Source: JBBQUN01 sp963717115 (GTDB lineage: Bacteria > Actinomycetota > Acidimicrobiia > Acidimicrobiales > SZUA-35). Taken from it: a stretch of 64,000 nucleotides of DNA. Position numbers and translations under genes: made by a program. The DNA lies in contig CAVQVO010000009.1 of the NCBI GenBank assembly GCA_963717115.1, forward strand, positions 620,001 to 684,000, given 5' to 3'. The notes below the pieces were generated by a model. It was given only the letters and a program-made list of their open reading frames with translations, was not told the origin of the DNA and made no database searches. This document shows positions 27,088 to 36,441 of this stretch, piece after piece (position 1 is the first letter of the stretch; each line of letters opens with the position of its first letter).

Positions 27088-28704
27088 TCAGGGCGACTGC
27101 CGCTCGGCGTCGGCTGCCGTGGCGAGGCTGAAGCGGATGTCGAGGTCGAGCGCGTCACGGAGGAGCTTCGACCGTTCCCGAGCGGCGTAGAGCTCGAGTT
27201 CGAGGTCGATGTCGGGCTCCCGGGCCAGCGGCTCGATCGTGATCGCACCGTCGTCGTCGTTCAGGACGCGAACGGACTGGACATGGCCGGCGTGGCTGCG
27301 ATCGAGCCCGATGGCGATCCGCAGCAGGCCGGCCATGATCGCCACCCGGCGACGATCGTCGGTCGAGAGCGCCGCGAACTCGGGGTGGCGCTCCTTCGGC
27401 CGACCCCGACGGTGATAGCGGGCGATGAGCGCGATGAGTTCGATCTCGTGCTGGGTGAAGCCGGTGAGGTGATCGTTGTTGCGGATCACGTAGTAGCCGT
27501 GCTTGTGGTGACTCGAATGGCTGATGAAGAGCCCGACGTTGTGGAGCCGAGCGCCCGAGACCAACAGCTCGCGATCGCTCTCGTCGAGCCCGTGCAGGGA
27601 CACGGTGCGATCGAAGAGCTGGCCGGCCAGATCGGCGCAGGTCTCGGCATGGAGCGGATCGGGGTCGAGCTGGCGGGCGAGGTGCTCGACGTTGGCCCGC
27701 CGCAGATCCCGGAGTCGATCGAGTCCGGCCGAACGGGAGCCCCCGAACCGGTCGAGCAACACGCCCTCTCGCAGGGCGAAGCTCGACACGGTCATCTCGT
27801 CGATGTGGAAGGCCCGGAAGATCTCCGAGAGCAGCACGATCCCGCCGGTGATGATGTCGGCTCGACGCTCGTCCATCCCGGGGATGTCCTGGCGATCGTC
27901 GGGGTCGGTCGCCGCGACGAGCTTCACGAGGTTCTCGAGTTCTTCGACCCCGAACCGGACGCCGTTGACCGAGCGCAGGTCTTCTCCTCGGGCGGCGGCG
28001 GCCATCGACGCGACGGTGCTGATGGTGCCCGACGAACCGATGGCGATCTCGGGTTGGTGGCCGCCGAGTTCCCGGGCGACCGAGGCCAGCGCCCCCCGAA
28101 CATAGTGCCGGCACGCCTTCAGGGAGTCGGCGGACATGGTCCGGTCGGCGAAGAATCGCTGGGTCAGGCGAATCGATCCCAGCTTCATGCTGCGAGCCTC
28201 GATCACCTCACCGCCCTGGCCGACGAGGAACTCGGTGCTGCCCCCGCCGATGTCGGCCAGGATCAGCCGCTGGTCGAAGACCGGCAGGGCCTGGAGCACA
28301 CCGAGATGGATGAGGCGGGCCTCCTCGGTGCCGGCGATGACCTCGACCTCGACCCCGGCTTCGAGCCGGGCCCGTTCGATGAACTCCTGACCGTTGCTCG
28401 CCTCACGGACGGCGCTGGTGGCGACGGCGATCAGATCGACGGCCCCGAAGCTCTGCGCCACCTGGTTCATCCGCTGCAGCGCGGCGATACCACGCTCGAT
28501 CGCATCGGGCTGCAGGCGCTTCATCTCGTGGGCCCCCGAGCCGAGACGCACCATCTCCTTCTCGGTGGTCAGGACGTCGAAGCCACCCTCGGCATCGGCC
28601 CTGGCGACCACGAGGTGGAACGAGTTGGTCCCGATGTCGATGGCAGCATGCAGCCGATCGGACTCGGGTGGGCGGGGATCGTCGAGGTCGATGGAGTCAG
28701 TCAT
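27088..28704 (-). CDS. Ppx/GppA phosphatase with C-terminal HD-like domain
   Basis: A 538-residue exopolyphosphatase / pppGpp phosphohydrolase. AAIDIGTNSFHLVVA near residue 20, the IAGTEEARLIHLGV block, LADIGGGSTEF and IGSSGTISTVASMA are the ASKHA phosphatase motifs. The C-terminal 200 residues carry an HD-type helical region (ARLHNVGLFISHSSHHKHGYY). It links polyphosphate or alarmone turnover to stress control. It is divergent from prmA with only 15 bases between start codons. Confidence 0.88.
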   Translation of the reverse strand: MTDSIDLDDPRPPESDRLHAAIDIGTNSFHLVVARADAEGGFDVLTTEKEMVRLGSGAHEMKRLQPDAIERGIAALQRMNQVAQSFGAVDLIAVATSAVREASNGQEFIERARLEAGVEVEVIAGTEEARLIHLGVLQALPVFDQRLILADIGGGSTEFLVGQGGEVIEARSMKLGSIRLTQRFFADRTMSADSLKACRHYVRGALASVARELGGHQPEIAIGSSGTISTVASMAAAARGEDLRSVNGVRFGVEELENLVKLVAATDPDDRQDIPGMDERRADIITGGIVLLSEIFRAFHIDEMTVSSFALREGVLLDRFGGSRSAGLDRLRDLRRANVEHLARQLDPDPLHAETCADLAGQLFDRTVSLHGLDESDRELLVSGARLHNVGLFISHSSHHKHGYYVIRNNDHLTGFTQHEIELIALIARYHRRGRPKERHPEFAALSTDDRRRVAIMAGLLRIAIGLDRSHAGHVQSVRVLNDDDGAITIEPLAREPDIDLELELYAARERSKLLRDALDLDIRFSLATAADAERQSP

Positions 28705-28707
28705 GCT

Positions 28708-28720
28708 TAGCCTGATCGTA
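28708..28720. promoter_or_regulatory. overlapping divergent -10 elements, ppx / prmA
   Basis: Plus strand TAGCCT (28708-28713) is six bases before the prmA ATG. Minus strand TACGAT (28715-28720) is ten bases before the ppx ATG. Both fit in the 15-base gap, so the two promoters overlap and each -35 lies inside the other gene. Confidence 0.55.
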
Positions 28721-29502
28721 TGTCACCGCTCGTGCGGATCACGCCGATCTCGGCCGAGAGCACCGACGCGCTCTGTGCCCGGTTGTGGGATCTGGGCGCG
28801 ACCGGCATCGCCGAGATCGACGAAGCCACCGGTCCGATCCTCCTCGTCGCGTTCGCCGATCCCACCGACGCCGGTCCGGGTCGGAACGCCCCCACCGTCG
28901 AGGCTCTCCGGCGCGAACCACTCGTGCACGACCTCTCGGAGTCCGTCGACCCCGAGGTCTGGCCGACGCCCGAACCGACGGTCGTCGTCGTCGGCGACAC
29001 CGAACTCACGATCGAGTCCGCGCTGGCGTTCGGACACGGTCGCCACCCCACGACCGCCCTGGCACTCGACGCACTCACCCGCCTGGTCCGTCCCGATCTG
29101 GCCGTGCTCGACGTCGGGACCGGCACGGGGGTGTTGGCGATGGCGGCGCGGGTGCTCGGGGCCCGCCGGGTCGTCGGTCTCGACATCGACGCCTCGGCCC
29201 GCCGCACGGCGCGCCGCAACGCGACGTCGAACGGCGTCGACATCGACATCCCCGACGACGACGTCGCCGACCTCGAGGAGAGGTTCGATCTCGTCGTGGT
29301 CAACATGCTCGCCGCAGAACTGGCACCGATCGCCCGGCCGGTGGCCGACCTCGTGGCCGACGATGGACGGCTCTTCGTCACCGGTCTGCTCGACACCCAG
29401 ATTCCTTGGGTACGGTCGATGTTCGGCGACCTCGTCCTGGTGCGCTCGTCCCACGGCGACGAGGGATGGGTCGGCCTGGACTTCGCCCACCCGACCTCGT
29501 GA
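28720..29502 (+). CDS. PrmA-like ribosomal protein L11 methyltransferase
   Basis: A 260-residue SAM-dependent methyltransferase. AFGHGRHPTTALAL is the PrmA substrate/SAM motif, VLDVGTGTGVLAMAA motif I, VVNMLAAELAP the NxLA-like catalytic block. The N-terminal domain is compact and reduced. It probably methylates L11 or a similar protein. The next gene starts 5 bases later. Confidence 0.82.
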   Translation: MSPLVRITPISAESTDALCARLWDLGATGIAEIDEATGPILLVAFADPTDAGPGRNAPTVEALRREPLVHDLSESVDPEVWPTPEPTVVVVGDTELTIESALAFGHGRHPTTALALDALTRLVRPDLAVLDVGTGTGVLAMAARVLGARRVVGLDIDASARRTARRNATSNGVDIDIPDDDVADLEERFDLVVVNMLAAELAPIARPVADLVADDGRLFVTGLLDTQIPWVRSMFGDLVLVRSSHGDEGWVGLDFAHPTS

Positions 29503-29507
29503 CGCCC

Positions 29508-30230
29508 ATGACCGAACCCTCGAACCCGCCCCCGTCATCGGAGCCGCCCTCCGAGGCCACCGCGACGCCGACGACCGAGACCGGAACCCCCTCGGTCGGA
29601 CGGGCGAGCCTGCCGGTCTGGTACGCGGCCTACGGGTCGAACCTGCTCCGAGCCCGATTCCTCACCTACCTCCAGGGGGGTGAGATCCCGAACGCCACCG
29701 ACGGACGGGTCCAGCGCGGCGCCCAGGACACCACCGCGCCGAGCGACGACCGACCGCTCGAGCTGCGCCACCAGCTGATCTTCGCCCACGCCGCCCGCCG
29801 GTGGGGCCAGGGCGGCGTCGCCAAGCTCTCGCTCGAGACCTCACCGGCGGTGACCACCCACGCTCGGGCCTGGCGGATCACCGCCGGCCAGTTCGACGAC
29901 GTGTTCGCCCAGGAGAACCGCCAGGACGAGGTGGCCGGAATCGACGTCGAACAATGTCTGCGTGACGGGCGCGTCGACGTGTGGCCGACCCGCTACGGGA
30001 CCCTCCTGCACGTCGGGACCATCGACGACGAACCGGTGCTGACCTTCACCGGAGCCACCGTCTCCGGTGATCTGCGGCCCGCTCACCTGTCGTACCTCCG
30101 GGTCATGGCCGCCGGCCTGGGTGAGGTTCGCAACTGGGACCTCCGCACGGCGGCGCACTACCTCGCCGCCTGTCCGGGCAACCAGGGCCGCCTCGACCCG
30201 ACCGACCTGGCAGGCCAACTCGAGGACTGA
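29508..30230 (+). CDS. gamma-glutamylcyclotransferase-like protein
   Basis: A 240-residue protein with a disordered Pro/Thr start of about 40 residues. WYAAYGSNLLRARFLTYL has the YGSN phosphate/glycine-binding motif of the cyclotransferase (BtrG) fold. A catalytic Glu may be the one in VFAQENRQDE. Co-transcribed with prmA. Substrate unknown. Confidence 0.72.
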   Translation: MTEPSNPPPSSEPPSEATATPTTETGTPSVGRASLPVWYAAYGSNLLRARFLTYLQGGEIPNATDGRVQRGAQDTTAPSDDRPLELRHQLIFAHAARRWGQGGVAKLSLETSPAVTTHARAWRITAGQFDDVFAQENRQDEVAGIDVEQCLRDGRVDVWPTRYGTLLHVGTIDDEPVLTFTGATVSGDLRPAHLSYLRVMAAGLGEVRNWDLRTAAHYLAACPGNQGRLDPTDLAGQLED

Positions 30231-30281
30231 ACCTCGGTGCCGCGGCTGGAACATCGTTCGTTGCCGTGGAAGGGTTCACCC

Positions 30282-31229
30282 GTGACTCAACCGGCGTTCG
30301 ACAACCGCATCACCCGACTGCTCGGCGTGGACTACCCCATCATCCAGGCCCCCATGGGCTGGATCGCTCGCAGCCAACTGGCCTCCTCGGTCTCCAATGC
30401 CGGCGGCCTCGGCATCATCGAGACCTCGTCGGGCGAACTCGACGCCGTCCGCGAGGAGATCCTCAAGATGCGCGACCTGACCGACAAACCGTTCGGCGTC
30501 AACATCGCCCAGGCGTTCGTCCGCGATCCCAACATCGTCCAGTTCGTGATCGACCAGGGCGTCAAGTTCGTCACCACCTCGGCCGGCAACCCGCAGGCAT
30601 ACACCGGTCAGCTCAAGGAGGCCGGCCTGACGGTCTTCCACGTGGTGCCCACGCTGAAGGGCGCGCTGAAGGCCGTCGACGCCGGCGTCGACGGCCTCGT
30701 CGTCGAAGGCGGTGAGGGCGGGGGCTTCAAGAACCCCGATCCGGTGGCGAGCATGGTGCTGCTGCCCCTCATCCGCTCCAAGGTCGACGTCCCGATCGTC
30801 GCCGCCGGTGGGATCGTCGACGGCCGATCCATGGCCGCGGCGTTCGCGCTCGGGGCCGAGGCCGTTCAGATGGGCACGCGCATGGTCTCGGCGGCCGAGA
30901 GCCCGGTCCACGACAACTGGAAACAGGCGATCGTCGATGGCGCCGAGACCGACACCGTCTTCCTCAACCAACGGCACTCGCCGGCGCTCCGGGCCATCAA
31001 GACCGACCGCACCCGGGCCCTCCAGTTCGCCGAGCACAACGTGTTCGGCGATTTCGGCAATGCCCTGGACCTGTACTTCGGCGGCGACATGAACGCGGCG
31101 ATCGCCCTGAGCGGGCAGGTGCAGGGGCGCATCGACTCGGTTCGCCCGGTGGCCGAGGTGATCGACGAGTGCGTCGCCGAGTTCCGGGCCACACTCGCCG
31201 ATCTCGCCGACCACTACCTCGTCTCGTGA
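30282..31229 (+). CDS. nitronate monooxygenase (2-nitropropane dioxygenase) family
   Basis: A 315-residue FMN TIM-barrel enzyme. IQAPMGWIARSQLASSVSNAGGLGII, GVNIAQAF, VVEGGEGGGF, VAAGGIVDGRSMAAAFALGAEAVQMGTR are diagnostic. GTG 30282 is chosen since GGAAGGG precedes it. Oxidises nitronates, or acts as an enoyl reductase in some relatives. Its TGA overlaps the start of the rhodanese gene (GTGA). Confidence 0.88.
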   Translation: MTQPAFDNRITRLLGVDYPIIQAPMGWIARSQLASSVSNAGGLGIIETSSGELDAVREEILKMRDLTDKPFGVNIAQAFVRDPNIVQFVIDQGVKFVTTSAGNPQAYTGQLKEAGLTVFHVVPTLKGALKAVDAGVDGLVVEGGEGGGFKNPDPVASMVLLPLIRSKVDVPIVAAGGIVDGRSMAAAFALGAEAVQMGTRMVSAAESPVHDNWKQAIVDGAETDTVFLNQRHSPALRAIKTDRTRALQFAEHNVFGDFGNALDLYFGGDMNAAIALSGQVQGRIDSVRPVAEVIDECVAEFRATLADLADHYLVS

Positions 31230-32113
31230 CCTCCGCGACGTCAGCGGAGATCGACCCGATCGTCACGGTCGGCTGGCTGCTGGACCGGCGTCGCGACGGC
31301 CTCGCCCGAACCGACGGGAGCGGTCGGCGCGACCTGGTGGTCTGCGATGCCCGGTCGTACCTCGACGGTCGGGTCGGCCGCGATGCCTATCGGACCGGCC
31401 ACATCGCCGGGGCCCGCTTCATCGACCTCGACACCGTCCTGGCGGGGCCGGCGGCGCCGGTCGCCGGTCGCCATCCGCTTCCCGATCCCGAGACCTTCGC
31501 CGTCGGACTCGGAGCGGAGGGCATCGGTGACGACACGATGGTCGTCGCCTACGACGACCTCGGCGGCATGATCGCCGGACGCCTGGTCTGGATGCTCCGC
31601 ATCCTCGGTCGACCGGCGGCCCTCCTCGATGGCGGGATCGACGCCTGGGTCGCACAGGGAGGCGCCATCGAGATCGGCGACCCCGCACCCGTCGAGGCGC
31701 AGCGCCGCATCGTCGAACCGTGGCCGACCGACGCCCTGGCGACCGCCGACGACGTGGTCGGCCACATCGAGGCCGGCGGGCGCGTCGTCGACAGCCGAGC
31801 CGGGGAGCGCTACCGGGGCGAGGTCGAACCGATCGATCCCCGGGCCGGCCACGTTCCGGGCGCGGTCAACCTGCCGTTCGCCGACAACCTCCGCAACGGT
31901 CGGTTCCGCTCGACCGATGAGCTCGCGAGTCGTTTCGCCGAGGCCGGCGTCGATGCCGGGGCCATCGTCTACTGCGGCTCGGGCGTGAGCGCCTGCCACA
32001 ACATCCTGGCTGCCGAACACGCGGGCCTCGGACGACCTCGCCTGTACGTCGGTTCGTGGTCGGGCTGGTCGTCCGAACCCGGACGCCCGGTCGCCACCGG
32101 CGTGAGCCGGTGA
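31226..32113 (+). CDS. sulfurtransferase with tandem rhodanese domains
   Basis: A 295-residue thiosulfate or 3-mercaptopyruvate sulfurtransferase. The N-terminal rhodanese domain (CDARSYLDGRVGRDAYRTGHI) lacks the Cys; the C-terminal one has the active loop VYCGSGVSACHN. DDLGGMIAGRLVWMLR and VDSRAGERYRGE are family blocks. Starts with GTG overlapping the nitronate monooxygenase stop. Confidence 0.87.
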   Translation: MTSATSAEIDPIVTVGWLLDRRRDGLARTDGSGRRDLVVCDARSYLDGRVGRDAYRTGHIAGARFIDLDTVLAGPAAPVAGRHPLPDPETFAVGLGAEGIGDDTMVVAYDDLGGMIAGRLVWMLRILGRPAALLDGGIDAWVAQGGAIEIGDPAPVEAQRRIVEPWPTDALATADDVVGHIEAGGRVVDSRAGERYRGEVEPIDPRAGHVPGAVNLPFADNLRNGRFRSTDELASRFAEAGVDAGAIVYCGSGVSACHNILAAEHAGLGRPRLYVGSWSGWSSEPGRPVATGVSR

Positions 32114-32137
32114 CGATCCGGACCCGGTCACTTCGGA

Positions 32138-32422
32138 TCAGCCGCCGAGGGCTCCGCAGTCGGTCATGGCCTCGAAGATGAAGGCGACTTCCTCGTCGGT
32201 CGGGTCGTCGCTCGAGCCGAGCTTGTCGGTGCCGAACTCGTCTTCGAGCTTGTCGACGACGCACTCGGCGACGGGCCGCTCGAGGCCGGCGTCGTTGACC
32301 AGATCGTCGACGGCTTCGTTGCGGTCGTAGCTGGAACCGCAGGCACCGACCGCCAACATGGCGGCTCCGGCGATGGCGAGCGAGGCGAACGCGCGCAAGC
32401 GGGGCTTCGAGTGGATTGACAT
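32138..32422 (-). CDS. small secreted lipoprotein
   Basis: 94 residues with a lipobox LAVGACGSS, so it is anchored outside the membrane after about 27 residues are removed. The mature part is acidic, with two cysteines (AECVVDK and TDCGAL) that may form a disulfide. GGAGGGA precedes the ATG at 32422. Function unknown. Confidence 0.72.
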   Translation of the reverse strand: MSIHSKPRLRAFASLAIAGAAMLAVGACGSSYDRNEAVDDLVNDAGLERPVAECVVDKLEDEFGTDKLGSSDDPTDEEVAFIFEAMTDCGALGG

Positions 32423-32524
32423 GGTCTGGTTCCCTCCAGTTGTTTGATCGATCCCGGTCGGGATCGAGCGACGAGCGCTCCGGGATACCGATCCTTCGGC
32501 GCCGACGTCGGCCAGATTAGCGCG

Positions 32525-32530
32525 TAGGGT
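32525..32530 (+). promoter_or_regulatory. -10 element, luciferase-family gene
   Basis: TAGGGT, six bases, then GTG 32537. Confidence 0.6.
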
Positions 32531-32536
32531 TCGAAT

Positions 32537-33547
32537 GTGTCCGGAGGAGCCTCGAACCACCCGCCATCCGGTGTCGCCTTCGGGCTCTGCTTCCATCGGG
32601 AGGAACCGAGTCGGCAGGTGGTCGAACGGTCACGACAGGCCGAGTCGCTGGGCTTCGACGAGTTCTGGGTGATCGAGGACTGCTTCTTCACGAGCGGACC
32701 GGCGCTGGCGGCGGCCGCCCTCACGGCGACCGAACGCATCGGCGTCGGGATCGGGATCATGCCTGCCGTTGCCCGCAATCCCGCCATCACCGCCATGGAG
32801 ATCGCCACGCTGGCCCAGCTCGCCCCCGGCCGCTTCCACGCCGGCATCGGACACGGCATGCAGGACTGGATGGCCCAGATCGGCGCGCGCCCGTCCTCGC
32901 CGCTGACGGTCCTCGACGAGACCATCACGGTCGTCCGGCGTCTGCTGGCGGGCGAACGAGTCCGGGTCGATGGCCGCTTCGTGACGCTCGACGATGTCGC
33001 CCTGGCCGCTCCACCCACCCCGGCCCCACTCGTCTCGGCCGGGGTGCGATCGCCGCGCTCGTTGCAGCTCGCCGGGCGGGTGGCCGACGGCACGATCCTG
33101 GCCGAGTTGTGCAGTCCGACGTACCTTCGCTGGGCCCGGGACCACATCGTCACCGGTGCCGCCTCGGTCGACCGGGCCGATCGAACCCACCGCCTCACGG
33201 TCTTCGTGTCGATGTCGGTCGGGATCGACGGCGACGCCGCACGCGAGGCCGCAGCCGGATTCGTCGCCGAGATCCTCGCCCACCCGCACGTCGGCCTGAC
33301 CATGCTCGAGTTCTACCCGGAGTTGGCGGCGAGAGCCGAGCGCATCGGCTGGTACGAGGCGGTGGCGGCCATGCCGAGGGAGTGGTGGCACCAGCTCGGG
33401 GCCTTCGGCACCCCCGAGGACGCGGCCGTCTACTACCGATCCATGATCGAGGCCGGAGCGCAGGCACTGACGACGTTCCCCTCACCCTCCGATCCATCGG
33501 GTGACGCGTCGCTCCTGGCCGAGGTGGTGCTCCCGCTGGTCGGCTGA
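32537..33547 (+). CDS. LLM-class (luciferase-like) flavin oxidoreductase, probably F420-dependent
   Basis: A 336-residue TIM-barrel luciferase-family protein. SRQAESLGFDEFWVIED, GVGIGIMPAVARNPAITAMEIATLAQLAPGRFHAGIGHGM and LLAGERVRVDGRFV are typical. In actinobacteria this subgroup usually uses coenzyme F420; that is inference, as no cofactor specificity is proven by sequence. Substrate unknown. Confidence 0.82.
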   Translation: MSGGASNHPPSGVAFGLCFHREEPSRQVVERSRQAESLGFDEFWVIEDCFFTSGPALAAAALTATERIGVGIGIMPAVARNPAITAMEIATLAQLAPGRFHAGIGHGMQDWMAQIGARPSSPLTVLDETITVVRRLLAGERVRVDGRFVTLDDVALAAPPTPAPLVSAGVRSPRSLQLAGRVADGTILAELCSPTYLRWARDHIVTGAASVDRADRTHRLTVFVSMSVGIDGDAAREAAAGFVAEILAHPHVGLTMLEFYPELAARAERIGWYEAVAAMPREWWHQLGAFGTPEDAAVYYRSMIEAGAQALTTFPSPSDPSGDASLLAEVVLPLVG

Positions 33548-33659
33548 CTCCGCAGTCGGGAATGGTTCGACTCTCGCGATTTCCTCGGCGTGTCCGGCGG
33601 GCCCTACATTCACCTCGGTCGTGCCGGGGGCCGGCACGGGACCGACGGGGAGAGAGACG

Positions 33660-35258
33660 ATGACCACGGTCGATCAGCCGGCGTCGCCGATCGAAGGGGA
33701 ACTGACCCACCGGCAGGTCATGGTGATCCTGTCGGGTCTCCTGCTCGGCATCTTCCTGGCCGCCGTCGACGGGACGATCGTCTCGACCGCACTCCCCACC
33801 ATCGTCGGTGAGTTGGGTGGCTTCGACCAGCTCACGTGGGTCGTGACTGCCTACTTCGTGACCTCGACGGCCGTCACCCCGCTGTACGGCAAGGTGAGCG
33901 ACCTCCTCGGTCGTCGAGTCGTCTACCAGTTCGCCATCATCTCGTTCATCGCCGCGTCGATCCTGGCCGCTCTGGCCCAGAACATGACCCAACTCGTGCT
34001 GTTCCGGGCGCTCCAGGGGATCGGGGGCGGCGGCCTGCAGTCGCTGGGCTTCATCGTGATGAGCGACATCGTCTCACCGCGCGACCGCGGCCGCTACATG
34101 GGGTATTTCACCGGCACCTACGCCCTCTCGGGCCTGGCCGGACCGCTGCTCGGCGGGTTGATCGTGGACTCGTCGTTCCTGGGGTGGCGGTGGATCTTCT
34201 ACCTGAACATCCCGATCGGGCTGATCACGCTGGGCGTGATCACGGCGGTGCTGCGCATGCCGCACACCCGGATCGAGCGTCGCATCGATTGGGAGGGCGC
34301 CGGTCTCCTCATCGTCGGAGTGAGCGCCCTGCTCGTCGCAGCCAGCATCGGCGGAGGAGAGTACGCCTGGTCGTCGCCGTTCATCCTCGGGCTCGTGGCG
34401 CTGGGCCTCGCCGGATCGGTGGCCTTCGTGTGGTGGGAGGGCCGGGCCGAGGAACCGATCCTCCCGCTTCGACTGTTCGGCAACGACATCGTCGCGATCG
34501 GCATGATCCTCAGCGTGCTGACCGGCGCAGCCCTCATGAGCACCAACGTCTTCCTCCCCCTGTTCCTCCAGGTCGTCACCGGTACGAGCGCGACGGCCTC
34601 GGGCCTGATCCTGTCGCCCATGATGCTGGGGCTCACGGCGTCGTCGATCATCGCCGGGGGCCGGCTGTCGAAGACCGGCCGCTATCGATCGCTGATCCGG
34701 ACCGGTCCGCTCGTCGCGGTCGCCGGCATCGCCGGGTTGACCCTGCTCACCTCCGACTCGTCGGCCTACCTCGCGGTTCCCTTCGTGATCCTGATGGGCA
34801 TCGGGATGGGCATGTTGATGCCGCCGCTGTCGGTGTCGATGCAGAACGCCGTGCCGTTCAGCGACCTCGGTGTCGTGACCGCGGCCGGGGCGTTCTTCCG
34901 TTCGCTCGGGCAGACCGTCGGTGTGGCGCTCTACGGAGCCCTGATGGCGAGTCGGCTGCGATCCGAACTGGCCGAACGCATCGATCCCGCCACGATCGGG
35001 GACCTCGATCTGTCGGAGCTCACCGGCAGTCCCAAGAAGATCCGCGAGCTGCCGCCGGAACTCCAGACCCCCGTCATCGAGTCGATCGCCGACTCGGTGC
35101 ATCTGGTCTATCTCGCAGCCGTCCCCATGGCGCTGCTGGTCGTCGCCATCGCCTGGCGTCTGCGCGAGATCCCGCTCCGCACGCAGTCGCCGCTGGCCGA
35201 GGCCCGCGCCGCGGCCGACGCGGCCGCCATCGACAAATCCGGGGCGCCCGGGAACTGA
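33660..35258 (+). CDS. DHA2-family (EmrB/QacA-type) multidrug MFS transporter
   Basis: A 532-residue proton-coupled exporter with about 14 membrane segments. LAAVDGTIVSTALPTI is motif D1, LYGKVSDLLGRR motif A, and GLAGPLLGGLIVD motif C. ATG 33660 has GGGGAGAGA upstream; TACATT at 33604-33609 may be the -10. No regulator is adjacent. The drug spectrum cannot be inferred. Confidence 0.88.
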   Translation: MTTVDQPASPIEGELTHRQVMVILSGLLLGIFLAAVDGTIVSTALPTIVGELGGFDQLTWVVTAYFVTSTAVTPLYGKVSDLLGRRVVYQFAIISFIAASILAALAQNMTQLVLFRALQGIGGGGLQSLGFIVMSDIVSPRDRGRYMGYFTGTYALSGLAGPLLGGLIVDSSFLGWRWIFYLNIPIGLITLGVITAVLRMPHTRIERRIDWEGAGLLIVGVSALLVAASIGGGEYAWSSPFILGLVALGLAGSVAFVWWEGRAEEPILPLRLFGNDIVAIGMILSVLTGAALMSTNVFLPLFLQVVTGTSATASGLILSPMMLGLTASSIIAGGRLSKTGRYRSLIRTGPLVAVAGIAGLTLLTSDSSAYLAVPFVILMGIGMGMLMPPLSVSMQNAVPFSDLGVVTAAGAFFRSLGQTVGVALYGALMASRLRSELAERIDPATIGDLDLSELTGSPKKIRELPPELQTPVIESIADSVHLVYLAAVPMALLVVAIAWRLREIPLRTQSPLAEARAAADAAAIDKSGAPGN

Positions 35259-35264
35259 TCCGAC

Positions 35265-35270
35265 CAGACT
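35265..35270 (+). promoter_or_regulatory. -10 element, Eis-like gene
   Basis: CAGACT with six bases GACGTC before ATG 35277, the same layout as TAGCCT-GACGTC-ATG at 55807. Slightly off the TANNNT pattern. Confidence 0.45.
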
Positions 35271-35276
35271 GACGTC

Positions 35277-36441
35277 ATGCCCGTCGCCTTCGAACGCCCT
35301 CTCGCCCGACCACTTCGGGGCGTTCGCAGCGTTCGACGGTCGGGCCTTCGGGTCGACGTGGAAGCCCGAGGATCTGGAGCGGGCCCGCAAGACGATGGGT
35401 CTCGATCGGTTCCTGGCGGGTTGGGACGGCGATTCGATCGTGGCCGGAGGCGGTGCCTACGCCAAGCACCTGACGTTGCCCGGCGGAGCCACGATCCGGG
35501 CTGCGGGAGTCACCTGGGTCGCCGTGGCCCCGACCCATCGTCGACAGGGGCTCCTGACCGAGATGATGCGACGACTCCACGAGGACGCCGCGGCCAACGA
35601 CGAACCGGTGTCGATCCTGACCGCCAGCGAGGGCGGCATCTACGAGCGGTTCGGTTACGGCATCGGCACCAGGAACCGGATCGTCTCGATCGATCGACGG
35701 CGCACGCGTCTGCGGCCGGAGTTCGTTCCCCCGCCGGGCTCGGTCCGACTGGTCTTCCGATCCGAACCGGAGCTCGACGAGGCGATGCGGGATCGCTGGG
35801 ACCGGTACCGCCTGACGCAACCCGGTGAGGTCTCGCGTTCGCTCGAGTGGTTCGCCACCATCGGGCGGGGCGAGAACGTGACCGTGGCCCTCCACGACGA
35901 GGGCTACGCCGTGTGGGCGATCACCCAGCACTGGAACGACGGTCAGCCCGCCCACCACCTGTCGCTCGACGACTTCTGTGCCGCAACGCCCGAGGCCCAC
36001 GCCGCGCTGTGGCACACGATCCTCTCGGTCGATCTCGTCGGGCCGATCACGTCGTACACCGGCGTCGCACTCGACGACCCGCTGCCCTACCTGCTCACCG
36101 ACCAACGAGCCGTCCGGACCACCGGCCTCAACGACTTCGTGTGGGTGGCGGTTCTCGATCCGGTGGCCGCCTTCGGTGCCCGGACCTACCGCACCGACGA
36201 CCGCTTCGTGGTCGCGACCCCCGACACCGGGTTCGAGGTCGACGCCGAGGGATGCCGACTCAGCGAGGCACCGCCCGATCTGCGCTGCACGAACGCCGCC
36301 CTCGGGTCGCTGCTCCTCGGCGGCGTCCCCGCCACCGAACTGGCCCGGGGTCGACGTCTGTGGGCCGAACCGGGCGTACTGTCACGGGCCGATGCCTTCT
36401 TCGGATCCAGTCCCCTTCCGCACTGCCGAACGCCCTTCTAG
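35277..36441 (+). CDS. Eis-like GNAT N-acetyltransferase (frameshifted near N-terminus)
   Basis: An Eis-family protein, about 387 residues: GNAT domain (VTWVAVAPTHRRQGLLTEMM is the acetyl-CoA loop), GNAT-like middle and SCP-type C-terminus ending RADAFFGSSPLPHC...F, where Eis uses its terminal carboxylate. The ATG at 35277 reads about ten codons before the frame must move +1 near 35280-35300 to give SPDHFGAFAAFDGRAFG, the conserved Eis start. The +1 frame has no ATG, GTG or TTG of its own nearby upstream. Confidence 0.75.
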
